Notes: generated from the sequence alone by a model not told the origin. A DNA stretch of 64,000 bases from Paraburkholderia phenazinium (GCF_900141745.1 NZ_FSRM01000001.1:3906001-3970000); one strand, 5' to 3'; counted from the first letter of the stretch, positions 1-9,413 are shown. Numbers and translations: made by a program.

Positions 1-519
1 CCCTGCCCGGTCGACTGCATCGCCATGCTGCCCGTCACCGGTGAGGCGACCGGGTGGGATGCCTGGACATCGGCCGAGGCCAACGCCGCGCGTGAACGTC
101 ACGATCGCCGCGAAGCGCGCCTCGCACGCGAACGCGATGCCGCCGAAGCACGCGCAGCGGCCCGCCGTGCCGCGGGTGGTACGTCGGTTAGCGCTGCCGC
201 TCAGGCATCCGCTGACGGGACTGCTGCGTTGACCGGTACGTCCGCACGGGTTACCACCGACGACCCCGAAGCCAAAAAACGCGCGATCATCCAGGCCGCG
301 CTCGAACGCGCGCGCAAGAAAAAGGAAGAGCTCGCCGCAAAAGGCGCCGGTCCGCAAAACGTGGAGCGCGTGAGTGCCGAGGTGCAGGCGCAGATCGACG
401 CTGCCGAAGCGCGCCGCCGGCGCCTCGGTATCGAAGATAACGTTGCATCCGGTAACGAAGCCAATGAACCGACGCAAGCGGCCAAAGCCGACCCGATCGC
501 CCGTACGCCTAAACCCTGA
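1..519 (+). CDS. rsxB: RsxB/RnfB electron transport complex subunit, C-terminal part (5' end outside window)
   Basis: Reading from base 1 in frame gives PCPVDCIAM, the end of a ferredoxin-type [4Fe-4S] motif (CP-V-D-C-I), followed by a long Ala/Arg/Glu-rich charged tail with runs of Arg and Lys. RnfB/RsxB is the ferredoxin subunit of the membrane Rsx/Rnf electron transport complex, and a long charged C-terminal extension is usual in betaproteobacterial versions. The gene ends 15 bp before an endonuclease III gene, a linkage also known from E. coli, where nth follows the rsx genes. Identification rests on the short ferredoxin end plus this context. The tail alone would not identify it, and other 2[4Fe-4S] ferredoxins remain possible. 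Confidence 0.75.
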   Translation, partial: PCPVDCIAMLPVTGEATGWDAWTSAEANAARERHDRREARLARERDAAEARAAARRAAGGTSVSAAAQASADGTAALTGTSARVTTDDPEAKKRAIIQAALERARKKKEELAAKGAGPQNVERVSAEVQAQIDAAEARRRRLGIEDNVASGNEANEPTQAAKADPIARTPKP

Positions 520-534
520 CCTATCCGCCCCGGT

Positions 535-1179
535 ATGAACGCGAACAAACGCCGCGCCATCTACGAGACGCTTCAGAGCCTCAACCCGCATCCGACAACC
601 GAACTTGAGTACACCACACCGTTCGAACTGCTGATTGCGGTGATGCTGTCGGCGCAAGCTACCGATGTGTCGGTCAACAAGGCGATGCGCAAGATGTTCC
701 CGGTTGCGAACACGCCGCAGAAGATCTTCGATCTGGGCGAGGACGGCGTGGCGGACTACATCAAGACCATCGGGCTCTACCGGACCAAAGCGAAGAACGT
801 CGTCGCGACCTGCCGGATTCTGCTCGACCAGTACGGCGGCGAGGTACCGGACGACCGCGAAGCGCTCGAAAGCCTGCCCGGGGTGGGTCGCAAGACGGCC
901 AATGTGGTGCTGAACACGGCCTTCGGCCATGCAACGATCGCCGTGGATACGCACATCTTTCGGGTTGCGAATCGAACCGGGCTGGCACCGGGCAAGGATG
1001 TGCGGGCAGTAGAAGCGGCGCTGGAGAAGTTCACGCCCGCCGAATTCAGGCAGGACGCGCATCACTGGCTGATCCTGCACGGGCGCTATGTCTGCAAGGC
1101 GCGGCGGCCTGAATGCTGGCACTGCGTGATCGAGCCGCTGTGCGAATTCAGGCCGAAGACTCCGCCGCCGGATCTGTGA
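535..1179 (+). CDS. nth: Endonuclease III, base-excision repair glycosylase/AP lyase
   Basis: This 214-residue protein has the full length and layout of Nth, which removes oxidised pyrimidines and cuts at the abasic site. The helix-hairpin-helix LPGVGRKTA contains the catalytic Lys120, and VDTH contains the catalytic Asp138, the same numbering as E. coli Nth. The C-terminal iron-sulfur loop has Cys187, 194, 197 and 203 with spacing C-x6-C-x2-C-x5-C. All key residues are present. It lies 15 bp downstream of rsxB and is probably cotranscribed with it. Confidence 0.97.
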   Translation: MNANKRRAIYETLQSLNPHPTTELEYTTPFELLIAVMLSAQATDVSVNKAMRKMFPVANTPQKIFDLGEDGVADYIKTIGLYRTKAKNVVATCRILLDQYGGEVPDDREALESLPGVGRKTANVVLNTAFGHATIAVDTHIFRVANRTGLAPGKDVRAVEAALEKFTPAEFRQDAHHWLILHGRYVCKARRPECWHCVIEPLCEFRPKTPPPDL

Positions 1180-1222
1180 GATAGTCGTATCTCGCACCCC
1201 TCACCACCGTTTTCAGTCCACG

Positions 1223-1657
1223 ATGTTCAATCCCAGCCGCGACGAAGTCCGAAGCTTTTTCACCGAGACCTGGCGCAAGCAGCGCGAAGGCACGATCCTG
1301 ACACCGCTCGAGGCAATCGCCGCCGACTGGATCGTCGAGCACCCCGAATACCACACCGAACTCACGGATGGCGAGGCCGCATCCGCCCAGGACTACTCGC
1401 CTGAACGCGGCCAGAGCAACCCGTTTCTGCATCTGTCGATGCATCTGGCGATCAGCGAGCAACTGTCGATCGATCAGCCGCCTGGCATCCGCGCCGCACA
1501 TGAGCGGCTCGTGGGCCGCCTGGGCTCAACCCACGATGCACAGCACGCCATCATGGAGTGCCTCGGCGAGACGCTCTGGGAGGCGCAACGCACCGGCACA
1601 CCGCCCGACACGGACGCCTACCTGCAGCGCATCGAGCGCCGCGCGTCGCGCGACTGA
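1223..1657 (+). CDS. DUF1841 family protein
   Basis: The 144-residue protein begins MFNPSRDEVRSFF and carries the Asn-Pro-Phe-Leu-His-Leu-x-Met-His segment that I recognise from DUF1841, a proteobacterial family of unknown function. No signal peptide or membrane segment is visible, so it should be cytosolic. It is acidic overall and follows nth by 43 bp on the same strand, so it may be the last gene of the rsxB-nth transcription unit. A strong terminator lies 100 bp downstream. No reaction can be assigned from the sequence. Confidence 0.85.
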   Translation: MFNPSRDEVRSFFTETWRKQREGTILTPLEAIAADWIVEHPEYHTELTDGEAASAQDYSPERGQSNPFLHLSMHLAISEQLSIDQPPGIRAAHERLVGRLGSTHDAQHAIMECLGETLWEAQRTGTPPDTDAYLQRIERRASRD

Positions 1658-1759
1658 CGCGGGTCGACTGTCGGGCGTCGACTAACGCGCATCCCGCGTT
1701 GGCACGTCGACCGGCACCAGACACGTCATTCAAGCACCTCGTTCAACCGCCCCAAAGCG

Positions 1760-1785
1760 AAACACCCCGCCAAGGCGGGGTGTTT
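1760..1785. terminator. Bidirectional intrinsic terminator
   Basis: A perfect 12-bp inverted repeat (AAACACCCCGCC / GGCGGGGTGTTT) has a nominal 2-base gap between its arms. A T-rich stretch follows on the + strand, and AAA at the far end gives U residues on the - strand. It lies between convergent genes, DUF1841 on + and the cytochrome c gene on -, so it can serve both. Confidence 0.85.
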
Positions 1786-1827
1786 CCGTTTTCACATCAG
1801 CAAAGCACGCCGCGAGGCGCGACGTGC

Positions 1828-2211
1828 TTACTTCTTCTCGACCAGGTCGCCACTCAGCGACTCGACATACGCCGCGATGTCCTTCATGTCGCTTTGCGAC
1901 AGACTCTGCACCTGCGCCTGCATGATCGGGTTGTTGCGGCCGAAGTGCGGGTTGCCGTTGCCCATCTGATACTGGCGCAGCGCCCAGTACACGTAGTCGG
2001 CATGCTGACCGGCAAGCTTCGGGTATTCCGGGCTAACCGGTTTGTTCAGGTTCACGCCGTGGCAAGCTGCGCAATTGTGCGCATCGGCCAGCACCTTGCC
2101 GTTGCCGGCGTCGGCGGCATACGCCACGTTGGCTGCGGCCAGACCGAGCAATGCCGTTGCTGCACAGGCAGCCTTGAACATCGTATGGAGTGCCAGTTGA
2201 GGCTTCTTCAT
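1828..2211 (-). CDS. Class I cytochrome c, small periplasmic, single haem
   Basis: The 127-residue product has an N-terminal signal peptide (MKKPQ..., hydrophobic core, cleavage after AYAA), one CAACH haem c attachment motif, and a distal Met region (NNPIMQAQ) that can supply the axial ligand. The ATG at 2211 is preceded by GGAGA at good spacing, so it is preferred over an upstream start. It follows another cytochrome c gene by 59 bp and the two are probably cotranscribed. Such soluble haem proteins pass electrons to terminal oxidases or serve as accessory cytochromes. The partner enzyme is not in this window. Confidence 0.92.
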   Translation of the reverse strand: MKKPQLALHTMFKAACAATALLGLAAANVAYAADAGNGKVLADAHNCAACHGVNLNKPVSPEYPKLAGQHADYVYWALRQYQMGNGNPHFGRNNPIMQAQVQSLSQSDMKDIAAYVESLSGDLVEKK

Positions 2212-2270
2212 GAATTCTCCTATCCCGCGAAAGTAAATAGCCGAGTGACTGGATGGATGACCGCAGCCGA

Positions 2271-2639
2271 TCACTTGTCGGGATTGTTTTTCGAAGCGGA
2301 GGTCTGCGCCGCGTAGTACGCAGCAATGTCGGCGATGTCCTGATCCGACAGCGACGTGGCGATGGCGTGCATCGTTTCGAAGCGGCGGTCGCCTTTCTTG
2401 TACTCGTGCAGTGCGTTCTCGATGTACGTCTGATTCTGGCCACCGAGGATAGGCACCCGATAGACCTCTGGGTACGCCGTGCGGTAGTCAGGAATGCCGT
2501 GGCAGCCAATACACATCGAGACCTTACCCTGGCCCGCCTTGGCGTTGCCGACGATATCCGCTGCCTGCACAGTGGCCGCGTAGCCCGCTAGCACCGACAG
2601 CGCTGTGATCACGACGTGTTTGACGACGAATTTATTCAT
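2271..2639 (-). CDS. Class I cytochrome c, small periplasmic, single haem
   Basis: The 122-residue product has a signal peptide (MNKFVVKH..., ending VQAAD), a CIGCH haem motif, and a Met in the distal part (RFETMHAIA) suited as axial ligand. The start at 2639 gives a normal signal peptide; an in-frame ATG further upstream would add a non-signal extension. It is first in a two-gene - strand unit with the cytochrome at 1828-2211. The two share their layout (C-x-x-C-H, then a YxxALxxY/QY region, then an SDxDxxDIAAY-type end), so they look like diverged duplicates. Confidence 0.92.
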   Translation of the reverse strand: MNKFVVKHVVITALSVLAGYAATVQAADIVGNAKAGQGKVSMCIGCHGIPDYRTAYPEVYRVPILGGQNQTYIENALHEYKKGDRRFETMHAIATSLSDQDIADIAAYYAAQTSASKNNPDK

Positions 2640-2978
2640 AGCATGTAACCTGGCTTGAGGGGAAACGGGCGCCCGAAAAGGCAACGGCCTGCACCATTAT
2701 TCTTCTAAGGTTGCCACGCAGGCCAAAAAAATCGGGCTAATTGTACCGCGCCGCTGCGCGGGGCGTCCACAGAGCGGGGAAGCGCCAGCCGGCGGGGCAA
2801 AGCGCCCCGCGAGGCACACGCACTAAGGGCAAACCCGCACGAGACAAACCGCCGCACGCGGCCCGCCCACCGGGCCGCGCACCGGTAGCCGGTGCGGGTG
2901 ACACCATACGACAGCCCGAATCAGGCCAACAGGGCTTCTGACTTATACTGGAATTTTTCCCCGAAAGAGCGTCTCGTC
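2640..2978. other. Intergenic region between divergent cytochrome and MoxR genes
   Basis: No credible gene is seen in these 339 bases. A TATACT hexamer at 2944-2949 is a candidate -10 element for the MoxR gene starting at 2979, although I see no good -35 at 17 bp. A GC-rich inverted repeat at 2878-2896 (CGCACCGG / CCGGTGCG, 3-base loop) lies just upstream. Promoters for the - strand cytochrome unit should also lie here. Confidence 0.5.
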
Positions 2979-3821
2979 ATGCGTTTCGAAGGCTCATCGC
3001 AATACGTCGCCACCGACGACCTCAAGCTCGCGGTCAACGCCGCGATGACGCTGCAACGTCCGTTGCTCATCAAAGGCGAACCCGGCACGGGCAAAACCAT
3101 GCTTGCCGAGGAAGTGGCGGCCGCACTTGGCATGCCGTTGATGCAGTGGCACATCAAGTCCACCACCAAGGCGCAGCAAGGCCTCTACGAATACGATGCG
3201 GTGTCGCGCCTGCGCGATTCGCAACTGGGCGACGAGCGCGTCAAGGACATCCGCAACTACATCGTCAAAGGCGTGTTGTGGCAGGCGTTCGAAGCGGACC
3301 AGCAGACCGTGCTGCTGATCGACGAGATCGACAAGGCCGACATCGAATTCCCCAACGACCTGCTGCGCGAACTCGACCGCATGGAGTTCTACGTCTACGA
3401 GACGCACGAACTGGTGCGCGCGAAGCACCGCCCGCTCGTCATCATTACGTCGAACAACGAGAAGGAACTGCCGGACGCATTCCTGCGCCGCTGCTTCTTC
3501 CACTACATCAAGTTCCCGGACCCGGTGACGATGCAGCAGATCGTCGAAGTGCACTTCCCCAACATCAAGAAAGACCTGCTGAGCGCGGCAATGGCGAGCT
3601 TTTTCGAACTGCGCAACGTGTCGGGTCTGAAGAAGAAGCCGTCTACCTCAGAACTGCTCGACTGGCTGAAGCTGCTACTCGCCGAAGACATTCCGCCGGA
3701 AGCGCTGCGCTCGTCCGATCACAAGCAGATCATTCCGCCGCTGCATGGCGCGCTGCTGAAGAACGAGCAGGACGTGAGCCTGTTCGAACGGCTCATTTTC
3801 ATGAACCGCAACAACCGTTGA
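2979..3821 (+). CDS. MoxR-family AAA+ ATPase
   Basis: The 280-residue protein has Walker A GEPGTGKT, Walker B LLIDEIDKAD and a sensor-1 region IITSNNEKELPDAF followed by LRRC. This is the compact architecture of MoxR ATPases, which act with VWA-domain proteins as chaperone-like assembly factors for metalloenzymes. The ATG at 2979 matches the family N-terminus (MRFEGSSQYVA) better than the upstream ATG at 2892, which would add 29 atypical residues. The next gene, 83 bp away, encodes the expected VWA partner. No dehydrogenase target is nearby. Confidence 0.93.
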   Translation: MRFEGSSQYVATDDLKLAVNAAMTLQRPLLIKGEPGTGKTMLAEEVAAALGMPLMQWHIKSTTKAQQGLYEYDAVSRLRDSQLGDERVKDIRNYIVKGVLWQAFEADQQTVLLIDEIDKADIEFPNDLLRELDRMEFYVYETHELVRAKHRPLVIITSNNEKELPDAFLRRCFFHYIKFPDPVTMQQIVEVHFPNIKKDLLSAAMASFFELRNVSGLKKKPSTSELLDWLKLLLAEDIPPEALRSSDHKQIIPPLHGALLKNEQDVSLFERLIFMNRNNR

Positions 3822-3904
3822 ACGGAGTGCGTGCGCCTGAATCACACACGCACGCCTTGCGACGGCGCACCGGCATCCGGGTGCGCTGAAGCGGAGGAAA
3901 CCGC

Positions 3905-5080
3905 ATGCTGATCGACTTCTTTTACTCATTGCGCGCGGCCAGGCTGCCGGTCTCCGTCAAGGAATACCTGACGCTGCTTGAGGCACTCAAGAGCAACGTG
4001 ATCGCGCCGTCGCTCGACGAGTTCTACTACCTCGCCCGTCTGACGCTCGTAAAAGACGAGCAGTATTTCGACAAGTTCGACCAGGCCTTTGGCGCCTATT
4101 TCAACGGCGTGGCGGCCAAATCCGAACTGGCGCTCGACGTCCCGCTCGACTGGCTGAAAAAGAAGCTGCAGCGCGATCTGTCGCCGGAAGAAAAAGCGCA
4201 GATCGAAGCGATGGGCGGCCTCGACAAGCTGATGGAGCGCCTCAAGGAACTGTTCGAGGAGCAGAAGGAGCGCCACGAAGGCGGCAACAAGTGGATCGGC
4301 ACCGGCGGCACGTCGCCGTTCGGTAACGGCGGTTATAACCCCGAGGGCATCCGCATCGGTGGCGACGCGGCAGGCAACCGCACCGGCGCCAAGGTGTGGG
4401 AAGCGCGCGCCTATCGCGATTACGACGATCAGGTGGAAATCGGCACGCGCAACATCAAGGTCGCGCTGCGGCGGCTGCGGCGCTTTGCGCGCGAAGGCGC
4501 GGCCGAAGAACTTGACCTGCCCGACACCATCCGCAGCACCGCGGCGAACGCCGGCTGGCTCGATCTGAAGATGGTGCCGGAGCGGCACAACAAGGTGAAA
4601 GTGCTGATGCTGCTCGATGTGGGTGGATCGATGGACGACCACATCAAGCGCACCGAGGAACTCTTCTCCGCCGCGAAGGCAGAGTTCAAGCACCTCGAGT
4701 TCTATTACTTCCACAATTGCGTGTACGACTTCCTGTGGAAAAACAACCGCCGCCGTCATGCAGAGCGCATGCCCACCTGGGACGTGCTGCACAAGTTCAC
4801 GCCGGACTACAAGCTGATCTTCGTCGGCGACGCCACGATGAGCCCCTACGAAGTACTGCAGCCAGGCGGCTCGGTGGAATACAACAATCCCGAGGCCGGT
4901 GCGGTGTGGCTGCGGCGCCTCGCCGACCATTTCCCGCATCACGCGTGGCTGAATCCCGAGCCGGAAGGGCTGTGGGAATATCGGCAATCGGTATCGGCGA
5001 TCCGGGAAGTGCTGGGCCATCGGATGTATCCTCTCACCCTCGCCGGTCTGGAGACCGCGATGCGCACCTTAAGCAAGTGA
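3905..5080 (+). CDS. VWA-domain protein, CoxE-like partner of MoxR ATPase
   Basis: The 391-residue protein has a C-terminal von Willebrand A-like region starting LMLLDVGGSMDDHIK. The classical MIDAS motif is DxSxS; here it is D-V-G-G-S, so the first Ser is Gly, which should weaken metal coordination in the usual manner. The N-terminal half is helical and charged. A clear GGAGG precedes the ATG. It is the second gene of a MoxR-VWA pair, and such pairs usually assemble or insert cofactors into partner enzymes. A role in this organism is inferred from family only. Confidence 0.9.
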   Translation: MLIDFFYSLRAARLPVSVKEYLTLLEALKSNVIAPSLDEFYYLARLTLVKDEQYFDKFDQAFGAYFNGVAAKSELALDVPLDWLKKKLQRDLSPEEKAQIEAMGGLDKLMERLKELFEEQKERHEGGNKWIGTGGTSPFGNGGYNPEGIRIGGDAAGNRTGAKVWEARAYRDYDDQVEIGTRNIKVALRRLRRFAREGAAEELDLPDTIRSTAANAGWLDLKMVPERHNKVKVLMLLDVGGSMDDHIKRTEELFSAAKAEFKHLEFYYFHNCVYDFLWKNNRRRHAERMPTWDVLHKFTPDYKLIFVGDATMSPYEVLQPGGSVEYNNPEAGAVWLRRLADHFPHHAWLNPEPEGLWEYRQSVSAIREVLGHRMYPLTLAGLETAMRTLSK

Positions 5081-5153
5081 CTGACGCAAACCAGCCGCGC
5101 CAATAAGCTGCACCCGCCAGACCTTCACCCATAAGAAAACTGAGACCTCCTGT

Positions 5154-6374
5154 ATGAGTTCGCCCTCCTCCCCCGAGCTGTCCCCTCCGACCTCACGGCC
5201 CACGCGCCTGCGGCCGTTCGCGGACACATCGCTATCGACGCTCGTGGCCGGCTTTGTCGCGATGATGACGGGCTATACCAGTTCGCTCGTACTGATGTTC
5301 CAGGCAGGTCAGGCGGCGCATCTCTCCGATGCGCAGATTTCCTCGTGGATCTGGGCGCTTTCGATCGGCATGGCGCTTTGCACGATCGGCCTGTCGCTGC
5401 GCTTTCGCGCGCCGATCGTGATTGCATGGTCGACGCCAGGGGCCGCGCTACTGGTGTCGTCGCTGCCGAACGTGGCATATCCACAGGCGATCGGCGCGTT
5501 TATCGTCTGCGCGCTGTTGCTCACGGTGGTGGGTTTGACCGGCTGGTTCGACACGCTGATGAAAAAGATTCCGGCCGGAATCGCCTCGGCGCTGCTGGCC
5601 GGCATCCTGTTCGAGATCGGCATCGAAATTTTCCGAGCCGCGCAATTCCAGACCGCGCTGGTGCTGGCGATGTTTTTCACCTACCTCGCCCTCAAGCGCC
5701 TCGCGCCCCGCTATGCGATCGTGACGACGCTGGTGGTAGGGACCGCCGTGGCCGGCAGCCTCGGCCTGCTCGACTTCAGCCACTTTCATGTGGCGCTCGC
5801 GCAGCCCGTACTGACCATGCCGGCGTTCTCGGCTGCGGCGATCATCAGCATCGGCATTCCGCTGTTCGTCGTCGCCATGGCCTCGCAGAACGTGCCGGGG
5901 ATTGCCGTCTTGCGCGCCGACGGCTATACGACGCCGTCAGCGCCGTTGATCGCCACCACCGGCATCGCTTCGTTGCTGCTCGCGCCGTTCGGCTCGCACG
6001 GCATCAATCTTGCGGCCATTACGGCAGCCATCTGTACCGGCCCAGAGTCCCACGAGGATCGTAACAAGCGTTACACCGCCGCCGTCTGGGCGGGCGTCTT
6101 TTATCTGATCGCCGGCATCTTTGGCGCGACAATTGCTGCACTGTTCGCTTCGCTGCCCAAGGCGCTGGTGGTTTCGGTAGCGGCGCTGGCCCTGTTCGGC
6201 TCGATCATGAGCGGACTCGCCAACGCCATGCAGGATCTCAAACAGCGCGAGGCCGCGCTCGTCACTTTTATGGTGACCGCCTCCGGCCTGACCCTGCTGT
6301 CGATCGGCTCGGCATTTTGGGGCCTGGTGGCAGGCGTGCTCACGCAACTCGTGCTGAATGCGAGGCGGGCCTGA
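5154..6374 (+). CDS. BenE-family benzoate/H+ symporter-like transporter
   Basis: The 406-residue, highly hydrophobic protein has about 12 predicted membrane segments and the BenE-type signatures SWIWALSIGMAL, AWSTPGAALL and GSHGINLAAITAA. Family members import benzoate with protons across the inner membrane. No benzoate catabolic genes lie nearby, so the true substrate may be another small aromatic or weak acid. It lies 73 bp downstream of the VWA gene on the same strand and may be cotranscribed or have its own promoter. Confidence 0.9.
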   Translation: MSSPSSPELSPPTSRPTRLRPFADTSLSTLVAGFVAMMTGYTSSLVLMFQAGQAAHLSDAQISSWIWALSIGMALCTIGLSLRFRAPIVIAWSTPGAALLVSSLPNVAYPQAIGAFIVCALLLTVVGLTGWFDTLMKKIPAGIASALLAGILFEIGIEIFRAAQFQTALVLAMFFTYLALKRLAPRYAIVTTLVVGTAVAGSLGLLDFSHFHVALAQPVLTMPAFSAAAIISIGIPLFVVAMASQNVPGIAVLRADGYTTPSAPLIATTGIASLLLAPFGSHGINLAAITAAICTGPESHEDRNKRYTAAVWAGVFYLIAGIFGATIAALFASLPKALVVSVAALALFGSIMSGLANAMQDLKQREAALVTFMVTASGLTLLSIGSAFWGLVAGVLTQLVLNARRA

Positions 6375-6610
6375 GCGAAAGCTGAGGCCAGGCATGGCGA
6401 AGGCTGAAAGGATCGGCAAATGCACATGTAAAAGCCGCAGCGACCGATCCGCCATAGAATAGAAGTATCGGGCGGCATTCCCCGGCCATATCATGAGGAA
6501 TGCCGCAGCGTGAAATGCTGCAGTCAGGGGCACCGGAGCATCCGCTCCAGTGGCCTTTGCGGCGACCTCCACCTTTTGGACTATTGCGCCTGTGCGCCTA
6601 AAGGCTCGAC

Positions 6611-7564
6611 ATGACTACCGCACTCGATCAACTCAAGCAATTCACGACCGTCGTCGCCGACACCGGTGACTTCCAGCAACTCGCCCAGTACAAACCGCAG
6701 GACGCGACCACCAACCCGTCGCTGATCCTCAAGGCCGTGCAGAAGGCCGACTACCGTCCGCTGCTGGAAAAAACCGTGCGCGATCACGCGTCGAAACCGG
6801 TGGGCGCGATCATCGACAATCTGCTGATCGCCTTCGGCACCGAAATCCTCAAGATCATCCCGGGCCGCGTTTCGACCGAGGTCGATGCGCGTCTGTCGTT
6901 CGACGTCAAGGCGTCGATCGAGAAGGGTCATGAACTGATCAAGCTGTACGAAGCCGCCGGCATCGGCCGCGAGCGGATCCTGATCAAGCTCGCGTCCACG
7001 TGGGAAGGCGTCCGCGCCGCGGAGCAACTGCAAAAGGAAGGCATCCACTGCAACATGACGCTGCTGTTCTCGCTCGCCCAGGCCGCTGCCTGCGCCGAAG
7101 CGGGCGCGCAACTGATCTCGCCGTTCGTCGGCCGGATCTACGACTGGTACAAGAAGAACGCCGGCAGCGCATGGGATGAAGCGAAAGACGGCGGCGCGAA
7201 CGATCCGGGCGTGCAATCGGTGCGGCGCATCTATGCGTACTACAAGAAGTTCGGCTACAAGACCGAGGTGATGGGCGCGAGCTTCCGCACACCGGGTCAG
7301 GTCCTCGAACTGGCCGGCTGCGATCTGCTGACCATCAGCCCGGATCTGCTGCAGAAGCTGCAGGACAGCACGGACAAGGTGGAGCGCAAACTGTCGCCGG
7401 AACTGGGCCAGAGCGGGAACATCGAACGCGTGCCGGTCGACGAATCGTCCTTCCGTTTCCTCGTCAACGACGAAGCCATGGCTACCGAAAAGCTCGCCGA
7501 AGGCATCCGCGCGTTCGCCGCCGATGCGGTCAAGCTGGAAAAGCTGATCGAAGAACTTCGCTAA
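6611..7564 (+). CDS. tal: Transaldolase
   Basis: The 317-residue protein has the TalB layout. It contains [10 protein letters not shown] near the N-terminus and [11 protein letters not shown] with the Schiff-base lysine, followed by [11 protein letters not shown] and the [11 protein letters not shown] segment. Transaldolase moves a dihydroxyacetone unit between sugar phosphates in the non-oxidative pentose phosphate pathway, in the cytosol. The gene stands alone: 236 bp of upstream DNA probably holds its promoter, and a very strong hairpin at 7645-7692 ends it. Confidence 0.97.
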   Translation: MTTALDQLKQFTTVVADTGDFQQLAQYKPQDATTNPSLILKAVQKADYRPLLEKTVRDHASKPVGAIIDNLLIAFGTEILKIIPGRVSTEVDARLSFDVKASIEKGHELIKLYEAAGIGRERILIKLASTWEGVRAAEQLQKEGIHCNMTLLFSLAQAAACAEAGAQLISPFVGRIYDWYKKNAGSAWDEAKDGGANDPGVQSVRRIYAYYKKFGYKTEVMGASFRTPGQVLELAGCDLLTISPDLLQKLQDSTDKVERKLSPELGQSGNIERVPVDESSFRFLVNDEAMATEKLAEGIRAFAADAVKLEKLIEELR

Positions 7565-7644
7565 CTGCGTTAAGTACGCCTGAGCCATCCGGCCCTTCTC
7601 CAGGGACGGTCAACACGGCTTCGGCGGATTTCACCTGGTTTCAC

Positions 7645-7692
7645 AAACAACGCCACGACAGACGACTACAATCGTTTGTCGTGGCGTTGTTT
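7645..7692 (+). terminator. Strong intrinsic terminator after tal
   Basis: Twenty-base arms (7645-7664 and 7673-7692) pair along their whole length with a single G-T wobble around an 8-base loop. The right arm ends in GTTGTTTTG, giving a short U tract. The left side begins AAACAA, so the structure could also stop - strand transcripts. The stem is unusually long for a simple terminator. Confidence 0.85.
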
Positions 7693-7764
7693 TGTCTGCC
7701 TCGGCAGCGGCTGCGTCGCGCGTGACCACTTTCGCAATCAGTTGCATGGGACAGGGAGACGACC

Positions 7765-8184
7765 ATGGAAATCCAGCCTTACGTATTTTTTGAAGGCCGG
7801 TGTGAAGAAGCGCTGAGCTTCTACACCGACAAGCTAGGCGCCGAGTTGCAGTTCAAGATGCACTACAAGGACGCGCCGCCCAATCCCGACCAGACGCCCA
7901 ATCCGAAATTCGCCGACATGGTCATGCATGCCTCGGTCAAGTTCGGCTCGACCATCCTCATGATGTCCGACGACTGTATGAGCGAAAGCGTCACTCATAC
8001 CGGTTTCAGGCTGACTCTGACTGGCAACGACCTCGCCCACGCCGAGAAGCTGTACAACGCCCTGGCCGAAGGCGGCAAGGTCGACATGCCGTGGCAGGCC
8101 ACCTTCTGGACCAAAGGCTTCGGCATGCTGACCGACAAGTTTGGGATCGGCTGGATGGTGATGGCCCCCGAACAACCCAACTGA
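7765..8184 (+). CDS. VOC-superfamily protein, PhnB/glyoxalase-like
   Basis: The 139-residue protein begins with IQPYVFFEGRCEEALSFY, the usual opening of PhnB/3-demethylubiquinone-type VOC proteins, and ends with KFGIGWMV. It has a single-domain paired beta-alpha-beta-beta-beta layout. Members form homodimers with a metal or ligand pocket, and many lack known substrates. The proximal ATG is preceded by AGGGAGAC at good spacing. It is isolated between the tal terminator and the convergent FUSC gene. I cannot say which reaction it catalyses, if any. Confidence 0.88.
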   Translation: MEIQPYVFFEGRCEEALSFYTDKLGAELQFKMHYKDAPPNPDQTPNPKFADMVMHASVKFGSTILMMSDDCMSESVTHTGFRLTLTGNDLAHAEKLYNALAEGGKVDMPWQATFWTKGFGMLTDKFGIGWMVMAPEQPN

Positions 8185-8261
8185 GCACCCACTGAAAGTA
8201 CGCGCCTGCCGCTGCCCGCTCAGGTGACCAGACAGCAAGGCGAAGCGACGCCTCACACGGC

Positions 8262-9413
8262 TCAGCCTGGCTTCGCCGCGGCGACACGGGCGGCCGTGCC
8301 GTGCCGCTCGATATTCCAGTTAGGCTCGGTTTCGAGCAGCAAGGCCCGCAAGCGGTCGACCTGCTCGATCATCCGCTCGCCGAGCCAGTATGGCCCCTGC
8401 AGTTCCGGAGCGAGGTGCTCAGGCAGCGCACCGCCCGGCACACGGGCCAGCACCACCTGAGGCGCCAGAAAGCGCGCCGCACCGCCGAAACGCAGGCCGC
8501 GCGCCATCGCCAGCAGCATGGCGCGCACCGTGCGCGCCTCGGCACTGCATTGCCGGGAGAACGCCGCACGCGCGGCGATGTCCGCGTGCGCCAGCGCGCC
8601 GGTCGCCATCATTTCCAGCGCACTCAGCATCGAGCGGTGAACACGCTGGATCTCTTCCAGTTTCGCCTGCGGCACGCCGGTTTCCTTGGCTACCCAAGGC
8701 ATCAACGGACGAAGCTGCACCAGCCGCGCGTTCAACTCCAGAAACGTCTTGATCTCTTCGTCTGCGTCAAACGGCGCACCGTTCACAAGGTGGGTGTACG
8801 TCCGGGCGCAGCCACGCAGATTTTCCGCGAGCCGGTAACGCCATGAGTAAGTCGCATGCAACGGCAGCGCAAACGAGAACGCCAGCGCAATCGCAATACC
8901 GATCAGCACGTTCAGCGTGCGCCATAGGCCCGTGTCGATCTGATTGTCGCCATGGCCCGCGACGATGCACATCGTAATCGCCGTCAGCAGTCCGACATAC
9001 CCTCCCTTGCCAATGGCGTACCACGCACAGATCCCCGCCACGACGGACATCAGCACGTAGGTCAGCCACAGCGAGCCGAGCAGGTTCTGCTGCAGGATCA
9101 GCACGAGCCCAATGGTCGCGCCAAGCATCGTGCCGGCCGCCCGCTCGGTGGCCTTTTTACGAATGTTGCCGTGATGCTGCAAGCCGCCGATCACCACCAG
9201 CAGCGTCACCGACGACCAGATCCCATGCGGAATATTGATGCCGGTGGAGGCGAGAATCGACACCATCATCGCAAGGCCCACTCGCACGCTATGTAGCAGC
9301 TTGGCGTGCCGGTAACGGTAATACGGCGAGGTGATAACCCTGAGGATGCGGCTCGCGCTCGAGCGGCGCGGCATCATGGGATCGCGTTCGGAATCAGAAT
9401 CGGCAGAGGACAT
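8262..9413 (-). CDS. FUSC-family inner-membrane protein
   Basis: The 383-residue protein has about five to six membrane segments in its first half, including a GIWSSVTLLVVIGG segment and a KKATERAAGTMLGATIGL segment typical of fusaric-acid-resistance-like (FUSC) proteins. A long soluble helical region with a hydrophilic C-terminus follows. FUSC proteins are linked to efflux of aromatic acids, often with MFP and outer-membrane partners, but none are present here. The start lacks a strong Shine-Dalgarno sequence, so an internal start is possible. Confidence 0.85.
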   Translation of the reverse strand: MSSADSDSERDPMMPRRSSASRILRVITSPYYRYRHAKLLHSVRVGLAMMVSILASTGINIPHGIWSSVTLLVVIGGLQHHGNIRKKATERAAGTMLGATIGLVLILQQNLLGSLWLTYVLMSVVAGICAWYAIGKGGYVGLLTAITMCIVAGHGDNQIDTGLWRTLNVLIGIAIALAFSFALPLHATYSWRYRLAENLRGCARTYTHLVNGAPFDADEEIKTFLELNARLVQLRPLMPWVAKETGVPQAKLEEIQRVHRSMLSALEMMATGALAHADIAARAAFSRQCSAEARTVRAMLLAMARGLRFGGAARFLAPQVVLARVPGGALPEHLAPELQGPYWLGERMIEQVDRLRALLLETEPNWNIERHGTAARVAAAKPG

